This document shows positions 41,240 through 46,433 of a stretch of DNA of 46,433 nucleotides, piece after piece. The DNA is taken from the NCBI GenBank assembly GCA_024695565.1, contig JAILHX010000118.1, positions 1 through 46,433 on the forward strand. The letters are read 5' to 3'. The DNA is from Saccharofermentans sp. (GTDB taxonomy: Bacteria; Bacillota_A; Clostridia; Saccharofermentanales; Saccharofermentanaceae). Within the stretch, counting starts at the first letter, position 1; each line of letters opens with the position of its first letter. A program made the position numbers and the translations under genes. The notes under the pieces are model-generated. The model did not search any database and was not told where the DNA came from. It saw only the letters and a list, made by a program, of their open reading frames with translations.

Positions 41240-42331
41240 ATGGCAAACAGTGAATTAGCGAAGCTCAAGATCTTATTTATCTACGATTATTTCAAGACAC
41301 AAGTCAGTTCCTCAGGCGGCAAAGAAGCGGTTTCCGTAAATGATCTGATCGCATATCTTGAACAGGAAACGGGATCGACTTTTGAGCGCAAATCGATCTA
41401 CGCGGACATCAATAAGATCAACGAATACGTGCAAAAATCCGGCCTGACAAAAGACGATAACTGGATCTTCTGCGAAGGCAAAAAGTATAAGCGCTCGGAT
41501 CTTAAAGATGAGATCCTGATCGATGAAGCAAGACTCATTGTTGATGCCATAAGCACGACGCCTTTCGTCGATTCAGATCTGTGTGAAAAGATCATCAAGA
41601 TGTTCCCGACATATTTCCCCGAAGGATATCAGAAGAGAACACTCTATCCTCACTTTGAGAAGGTGGACAAGAGGAGCATTTTCAGGCTCAACAGCATCAG
41701 AAGCGGAATCGAAGAGAAGCGTTCCCTTAAGATCGTATACGGATACATGCTCGGCAGTGAGCTTACCGAGAAAACAGAGAAGACCGTGTCGCCGATGGCC
41801 TTAGACTGGCAGAACAACTGTTATTACCTTATTGCGATCGACAATGCCGATGCAAAAGATCTTGAGAGAGACCAGGCGCTGTCAAAGGCTCTGAAACGTT
41901 ACCGTGTTGACCGTATGGCCAGTGTCTCGCTGCTCGACGGCTCAAACTATATTGATTACAAAAACGACAGGATGAGAGACCAGGAACTTAAGAGTTTTAT
42001 CGGTAATTCTGTCTCTGCATATTCGAGCGATCAGATGACACATATGGGGATCACGATAACCGGAACCACCCGTAAGGAGGTCTTAAGAGCTTATAATGCA
42101 TTTGCATCCAAGGTTAGCGATAAGGTCAGGATCGCTGACGATACTAAACTTGATAAGGGCGTATTGAAGATCAGTGTGAACACCGGTCTTGCCCCGACGC
42201 TTTATACGGATCTTTTTGAGCTGTCGACATTTGATGGCGTTAAGATCGAGATCGATAACGATGAAGTATGCCGTAAATATGGAGAATATATTAAGAAAGC
42301 GGCTCAGGCTGCAAAACTTAAGAAGCTCTAA
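41240..42331 (+). CDS. WYL-domain transcriptional regulator
   Basis: A 363-aa regulator. The N-terminal ~90 residues form a winged-helix-like DNA-binding part (LAKLKILFIYDYF, SVNDLIAYLEQETGSTFERKSIYADINKINEYVQ). The WYL domain is at about 155-245 (RSLKIVYGYMLG, VSPMALDWQNNCYYLIAIDNAD, KRYRVDRMASVSLLD). A WCX-like C-terminal region completes the protein. WYL domains sense nucleic acids or small ligands, and the ligand is unknown here. The start at 41240 is chosen over 41198 because AGGGAGG lies about eight bases before it. It stands alone, with repeats upstream and the alaS promoter right after its stop. Confidence 0.9.
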   Translation: MANSELAKLKILFIYDYFKTQVSSSGGKEAVSVNDLIAYLEQETGSTFERKSIYADINKINEYVQKSGLTKDDNWIFCEGKKYKRSDLKDEILIDEARLIVDAISTTPFVDSDLCEKIIKMFPTYFPEGYQKRTLYPHFEKVDKRSIFRLNSIRSGIEEKRSLKIVYGYMLGSELTEKTEKTVSPMALDWQNNCYYLIAIDNADAKDLERDQALSKALKRYRVDRMASVSLLDGSNYIDYKNDRMRDQELKSFIGNSVSAYSSDQMTHMGITITGTTRKEVLRAYNAFASKVSDKVRIADDTKLDKGVLKISVNTGLAPTLYTDLFELSTFDGVKIEIDNDEVCRKYGEYIKKAAQAAKLKKL

Positions 42332-42360
42332 TTGCAAACGCAATTCAAACGATTTATAAT
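42332..42360 (+). promoter_or_regulatory. Promoter for alaS
   Basis: TTGCAA (42332-42337) and a perfect TATAAT (42355-42360) are 17 bases apart, beginning immediately after the WYL gene stop. The 66-base gap is too short for a T-box leader. Confidence 0.65.
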
Positions 42361-42397
42361 TTCTAAGTTTTATTTTTATTAAGGAGTAATAGCACCG

Positions 42398-45091
42398 ATG
42401 AGACAATTTACGTCAAAAGAGCTTAGGAAGACCTGGAAGGATTTTTATATTGAGAGAGGTCACGTTGATGTAGGTGCCGTATCATTAGTATCTGACGGTT
42501 CAACCGGCGTTTTATTCAATGTTGCCGGAATGCAGCCCCTGATGCCTTACCTTCTCGGAGAGAAGCACCCTATGGGAACAAGGCTTTGCAATGTTCAGGG
42601 TTGTGTCCGTACCAACGATATCGATTCAGTAGGTGACAGAAGTCACGTTACCTTCTTTGAGATGATGGGCAGCTGGAGCCTTGGTGACTACTTCAAGGAA
42701 GAAAGATGCAAGTGGAGTTACGAACTCCTTACCGACGTGTTTGGATTTGATAAGGATCACCTTGCAGCAACGGTTTTCGCAGGTGACGAGAATGCTCCCA
42801 GAGATGAAGAGGGCGCACAGTTCAGGATCGCTTCAGGATTCAAGCCTGAGAATATCTACTATCTCGGTGCAGACGATAACTGGTGGGGACTTGAGTACGG
42901 TCCCTGCGGTCCGGACAGCGAGATGTTCTATATTGCCGACGTTCCCGATTGCGGACCTGACTGCGGTCCGGGATGCTCCTGCGGCAAATACACTGAGATC
43001 GGCAATGATGTTTTCATGCAGTACGAGAAGCATCAGGACGGTCACCTCACACCCTTAAAGCAGAAGAACGTTGATACGGGCTGGGGTCTTGAGAGGATCC
43101 TTGCTTTCCTTAACGGAACAAAGGACGTTTATAAGACAGACCTCTTTACTGATGCCATCGCTTATATCGAGAACGCATCCGGTGTTAAGTACGATTCAGA
43201 CGAGAAGCTCACAAAGTCAATGAGAGTCTTAGCTGACCATATCCGTACGAGTGTAATGCTCATCGGAGACAGCGCAAAGCTCGTTCCTTCCAACGCAGGT
43301 GCAGGCTATGTCTTGAGACGTCTTATCAGACGTGCAGTAAGACACGTAAGGACATTAGGTCTTAACAAGGAGCACATTTTAGGCCTTGCAAAGATCTACA
43401 TCGACAACGTTTATAACGACAGCTATCCGCTCCTTGCAACAAACCGTGAGTTTATCTTAAATGAGCTCGACAAGGAGATCGCAAGATTTGAGAGCACATT
43501 AGAGAACGGTATCAAGGAGTTCAAGAAGATCCTTGATGACAAGAACAAGGCCGGTGTAAAGGAAATCGACGGCGAATCTGCATTCTACCTCTACGATACA
43601 TTCGGATTCCCTATTGAGCTCACAGTTGAGATGGCTGCAGAAGAAGGCCTCACTGTTGATGAAGAAGGTTTCAAGGCAGCAATGGAAGCCCAGAAGCAGC
43701 GTGCAAGAGAAGCTACACTTAAGAACGCTTCTGATCTCGCTCTGGGTACTAAGGACCTTCCTGCTGAGATCGTATCTGATGACAGGCAGACAGAGTTTGT
43801 AGGTTATGAGCAGCTCGGTACAGAAGCAGTACTTCTCCACCTCATCAAGGCAGCCGCAGAAGGAAACCTCAAGACCGCAGAAGAAGCTTCTGAGGGCGAT
43901 GACGTGATCGCCATATTTGATAAGACTTCCCTCTACGCTACGATGGGCGGTCAGATCCACGACGAAGGTGTTATCACAGGCGAAGGTTTTGAAGCTAAGG
44001 TCATCTCCGTTGATAAGGATAAGGCAGGCAAGTATCTGCACGCTCTGAAGATCACTTCCGGCACTGTTAAGCAGGGAGCTTCTGTAACTATCACAACTGA
44101 CAAGGCAGAAAGACTTGCAATTGCCAGAAACCATACAGCTACACACATCCTGCTCGCATCTCTCCAAAAGGTCCTGGGTCCTCAGGTTGAGCAGGCAGGT
44201 TCTTATGTCGGCAGCGACAGGTTAAGATTCGACTTCAACCACTTCCAGGCAATGACAGCTGAAGAAATCGCAAAGGTTGAGGAGATGGTAAATGACGTTG
44301 TCCTCCAGGCGCTTCCTGTTGAGACTAAGGTCCTCGGTATTGAAGAAGCTAAGAAGCTCGGCGCTACTGCGATCTTCGGCGAGAAGTACGGCGAAGTCGT
44401 AAGAGTCGTTGCAGTAGGTGATTTCAGTGATCCGTTCGATCTCGAGTTCTGCGGTGGTACACACCTTACAAACAGCGCGCAGATCGGCCAGTTCAGGATC
44501 GTATCCGAATCAGGTATCGCTGCAGGCGTCAGAAGAATAGAAGCAGTTACAGGCGTTAAGTGCTACGAGATGAACAAGGCTGACAGAAACCTCATCGATA
44601 ATGCTGCTGCAGCTCTTAAGACTCCCAAGGATAAGATCGTTGAGAGGATCGAATCCCTTCACGCAGAAGTTAAGTCTCTCGAAAAAGAACTCGCTGAGAT
44701 CGAGAAGGCCAAGGCAGGTTCATTTGCTGACAGTGCCATCTCAGGCGCTAAGGATATCGGCGGCGTCAAGGCAGTTATCGCTGAGTGCAGTGCAGCTGAT
44801 GCGGCAGCACTGAGAGATACAGCCGACAAGATCAGAGACAAATTGGACTGCGGCGTAGTATTCCTCGCAGCTAACGGCGGCGACAAGCTCCTGTTCACAG
44901 CTATGGCTACTAAGTCTGCTAACGAGAAGGGCGCTCACTGCGGAAACATCATCAAGGAAGCTGCAAAGGTTGCAGGCGGTGGTGGCGGCGGACGTCCCGA
45001 CATGGCTCAGGCAGGCGGTAAGGATGTAAGTAAGCTCTCTGAAGCACTCGCCAAGGCTGAGGAAGTCCTGGCTTCACAGGTAAACGGTTAA
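42398..45091 (+). CDS. alaS: Alanine-tRNA ligase
   Basis: Charges tRNA-Ala. The 897-aa protein has the class II catalytic core (GSWSLGDYFKEE, AGAGYVLRRLIRRAVRH), the editing domain with its zinc ligands (NHTATHILLASL and FCGGTHLTNSAQIG), a coiled coil (residues about 735-775) and a C-Ala domain ending in AGGGGGGRPDMAQAGG. The N-terminal segment contains an unusual Cys-rich loop CGPDCGPGCSCGKYTEIGN in the catalytic domain, seen in clostridial AlaRS. A good SD (AAGGAGTAAT) precedes the ATG, with its own promoter. The HIT gene follows after 12 bases. Confidence 0.97.
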   Translation: MRQFTSKELRKTWKDFYIERGHVDVGAVSLVSDGSTGVLFNVAGMQPLMPYLLGEKHPMGTRLCNVQGCVRTNDIDSVGDRSHVTFFEMMGSWSLGDYFKEERCKWSYELLTDVFGFDKDHLAATVFAGDENAPRDEEGAQFRIASGFKPENIYYLGADDNWWGLEYGPCGPDSEMFYIADVPDCGPDCGPGCSCGKYTEIGNDVFMQYEKHQDGHLTPLKQKNVDTGWGLERILAFLNGTKDVYKTDLFTDAIAYIENASGVKYDSDEKLTKSMRVLADHIRTSVMLIGDSAKLVPSNAGAGYVLRRLIRRAVRHVRTLGLNKEHILGLAKIYIDNVYNDSYPLLATNREFILNELDKEIARFESTLENGIKEFKKILDDKNKAGVKEIDGESAFYLYDTFGFPIELTVEMAAEEGLTVDEEGFKAAMEAQKQRAREATLKNASDLALGTKDLPAEIVSDDRQTEFVGYEQLGTEAVLLHLIKAAAEGNLKTAEEASEGDDVIAIFDKTSLYATMGGQIHDEGVITGEGFEAKVISVDKDKAGKYLHALKITSGTVKQGASVTITTDKAERLAIARNHTATHILLASLQKVLGPQVEQAGSYVGSDRLRFDFNHFQAMTAEEIAKVEEMVNDVVLQALPVETKVLGIEEAKKLGATAIFGEKYGEVVRVVAVGDFSDPFDLEFCGGTHLTNSAQIGQFRIVSESGIAAGVRRIEAVTGVKCYEMNKADRNLIDNAAAALKTPKDKIVERIESLHAEVKSLEKELAEIEKAKAGSFADSAISGAKDIGGVKAVIAECSAADAAALRDTADKIRDKLDCGVVFLAANGGDKLLFTAMATKSANEKGAHCGNIIKEAAKVAGGGGGGRPDMAQAGGKDVSKLSEALAKAEEVLASQVNG

Positions 45092-45103
45092 AGGAGAACA
45101 GTT

Positions 45104-45445
45104 ATGTGCTTATTTTGCGATATCGTTGAGGGCAAGATCCCTTCAACAAAGGTATATGAGAACGATTACGTGTTGTGCTTCAAGGATATCAATCCGGTAG
45201 CTCCCGTACATGTTCTCGTAGTTCCGAAGAAGCACTTTGCCAACATCAACGAACTGGCAAGTGATCCTGAGGGTGCACTTTATTCTGCAGAGATCACCAA
45301 GGCAATTGCCGAGGTAGCAAAGATCAGCGGCGTAAGCGATGCTTACAGAACGATCAACAACTGCGGTGAAGCAGCAGGGCAGACCGTTATGCACGTTCAC
45401 TTCCATGTGATCGGCGGTACGACTCTTACGGAGAAACTCATCTGA
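45104..45445 (+). CDS. HIT-family (HinT-like) nucleotide hydrolase
   Basis: A 113-aa cytoplasmic protein. The HIT motif HVHFHVIGG near the C-terminus holds the catalytic histidines, and CLFCDIVEGKIPSTKVYEND opens with the usual zinc-type cysteines of this subgroup. Family members cleave AMP from phosphoramidates, including aminoacyl adenylates. Its position 12 bases after alaS, with an AAAGGAG SD, suits a role in clearing such products from tRNA synthetases. That link is inference from context. Confidence 0.94.
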   Translation: MCLFCDIVEGKIPSTKVYENDYVLCFKDINPVAPVHVLVVPKKHFANINELASDPEGALYSAEITKAIAEVAKISGVSDAYRTINNCGEAAGQTVMHVHFHVIGGTTLTEKLI

Positions 45446-45449
45446 TCCT

Positions 45450-46097
45450 ATGGCTAGAATGAGAACTAAGCGCAATATACCTGTGCGCATGGAGAAATGC
45501 CATGAGCGCTGGTTTGATGCGCCATTATTTAACCGCGGAAAGTGGAGAGAAGCCTGCGGCTTTTCTGAAGATATTCCGGTTTGGCTCGAGATCGGCTGCG
45601 GCAAAGGGAAATTTTGCACGGAGATGGCCTTAAGGCATCCGGAAGTGCTCTATATTGCCATGGAAAAGGACGCTTCCGTTACGCTTGCGGCAATTGAGAA
45701 AGCACACGCTCTTGAGATCCCGAATCTCTTCTTCATCAGAGGCGACGCCAATCTCATCGAGAACTATTTTGCTGAAGACGAAGTAAACAGGATATTTCTG
45801 AACTTCTCAGACCCCTGGACCAGGCAGAATAAGCCAAAGCGCCGTCTGACCTACAGAGACTTCCTCAATAAGTACAAGGTCATGATGCGTGAGGGCGGTG
45901 CGATCGAGTTCAAGACCGATAACGACGACCTGTTTGACTTCTCGCTGAACGAATTCAAAGAAACCGGATTTACGCTGACCGATGTGACCCGCGACCTTCA
46001 TAACAGCGAGTGGAATGAAGAGAATATCCGCACCGAGTTTGAGCAGAAGTTCGCAGATCAGGGCATCCCGATCAAGAGAGTCGTTGCGGTGATGTAA
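45450..46097 (+). CDS. trmB: tRNA (guanine-N7-)-methyltransferase
   Basis: Methylates G46 of tRNAs with SAM. The 215-aa length is normal. The SAM motif WLEIGCGKGKFCTEMALRHP, the MEKDASVTLAAIEKA strand, and the catalytic NFSDPWTRQNKPKRRLTY region with the conserved Asp are all present, as is the late IEFKTDNDDLFDFS. It starts five bases after the HIT stop with no SD of its own in the gap, so translation is probably coupled. A terminator lies about 90 bases after its stop. Confidence 0.96.
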   Translation: MARMRTKRNIPVRMEKCHERWFDAPLFNRGKWREACGFSEDIPVWLEIGCGKGKFCTEMALRHPEVLYIAMEKDASVTLAAIEKAHALEIPNLFFIRGDANLIENYFAEDEVNRIFLNFSDPWTRQNKPKRRLTYRDFLNKYKVMMREGGAIEFKTDNDDLFDFSLNEFKETGFTLTDVTRDLHNSEWNEENIRTEFEQKFADQGIPIKRVVAVM

Positions 46098-46186
46098 GTT
46101 TTCGATCGCGGCTTAAAAGTCTTCGAAAAAGATTCCCGGACCAATGCATTATACCGCCCGGAAGCAAAACAAAAATCGTTTGAGTG

Positions 46187-46213
46187 AAAAAAGGGGCAAT
46201 CAGCTCCTTTTTT
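46187..46213 (+). terminator. Terminator after trmB
   Basis: AAAAAAGGGGC pairs with GCTCCTTTTTT (one G-T wobble) around loop AATCA. The A-run and T-run make it able to work on both strands. It closes the alaS-HIT-trmB unit. Confidence 0.85.
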
Positions 46214-46349
46214 ATTAAAATTTACATTCTTATGACAAAAATGCTGTGGAAAACCCTGTATCAGTGGAGTAGAATTCTTACGGTGCAGAACTAAGAGCAC
46301 TATTTTAAGTTTAATAATCCCGGTTAAGGGAATTTAGGAGGAATTCAAT

Positions 46350-46433
46350 ATGGCAGTAAAAGTTGCGATTAACGGTTTCGGTCGTATCGGTCGTCTTGCT
46401 TTCAGACAGATGTTCGGTGCTGAGGGTTATGAG
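46350..46433 (+). CDS. gap: Glyceraldehyde-3-phosphate dehydrogenase, N-terminus only
   Basis: The window ends 28 codons into this gene. The start [20 protein letters not shown] is the classical NAD-binding opening of glycolytic GAPDH, and a full AGGAGG lies before the ATG. The gap between trmB and this gene holds the terminator at 46187 and a TAGAAT at 46270-46275 that may be its -10 box. No clear -35 was found. Confidence 0.93.
   Translation, partial: MAVKVAINGFGRIGRLAFRQMFGAEGYE

Noticed and set aside
42332..42397. T-box leader for alaS
   Set aside because: The 66-base gap already holds the promoter and is far too short for a T-box.

Overview
This window is a chromosomal stretch of a low-to-mid GC, Gram-positive, anaerobe-type bacterium, most probably a gut or rumen member of the Clostridia. 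The evidence is strong GGAGG-type ribosome binding sites, TTG and GTG starts, lipoproteins with classical lipoboxes, a DapL/DapF diaminopimelate route, the MEP isoprenoid pathway (ispD, ispF), a class V aminotransferase beside serA, and several families typical of Clostridia (PF06541, QueT, DUF1015, WYL regulators). No rRNA, tRNA, CRISPR array, insertion sequence or phage gene was recognised. The genus assignment is inference from gene content only.

Layout. 1-9742 (+): folC (cut by the window edge), an unknown single-pass membrane protein, thrC and a terminator, then carA, an in-frame carB-dapF fusion and a HAD phosphatase. 9718-10635 (-): an EamA permease. 10771-13299 (+): a visibly AT-richer gene joining a YidC-like membrane domain to a sulfatase-like domain. 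13341-14508 (-): queF and a YhhQ-type transporter behind a structured leader. 14795-19767 (+): a compact, mostly overlapping run of Gfo/Idh/MocA oxidoreductase, queT, a methyltransferase, a PF06541 membrane protein, Mrp/Nbp35 ATPase, a thioredoxin-like lipoprotein and ispF. 19768-21957 (-): ispD and radA. 21958-22358: a non-coding stretch with a 53-bp-periodic inverted repeat array. 22359-23543 (-): dapL. 23715-31061 (+): a degenerate adenylate-forming protein, a DUF885 lipoprotein peptidase and a large PP2C-like/LysM-like membrane protein. 31231-35620 (+): a SerC-like aminotransferase, serA, a GH32-like protein with a substituted nucleophile and a small RluA. 35623-40714 (-): DUF1015, an FAD oxidoreductase and a DUF2298 membrane giant, with overlapping ends. 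40715-41239: non-coding, with tandem 65-bp repeats. 41240-46433 (+): WYL regulator, alaS, HIT protein, trmB and the start of gap.

The genes serve several pathways. thrC, carAB-dapF, dapL, serC-like and serA serve amino acid, pyrimidine and cell wall precursor supply. DapL and DapF together give LL-DAP and meso-DAP without acylated intermediates. queF, yhhQ and queT form a queuosine precursor uptake and reduction set around one divergent promoter region. ispD and ispF lie tail to tail. folC, alaS, trmB, radA and mrp are housekeeping genes.

The most notable items are the CarB-DapF fusion, the 53-bp-period TGCCCC/GGGGCA array, the YidC-sulfatase fusion, the PP2C-like pseudophosphatase with an outer LysM-like domain, three enzyme-like proteins with substituted catalytic residues, and an attenuator-like leader before the queuosine genes.
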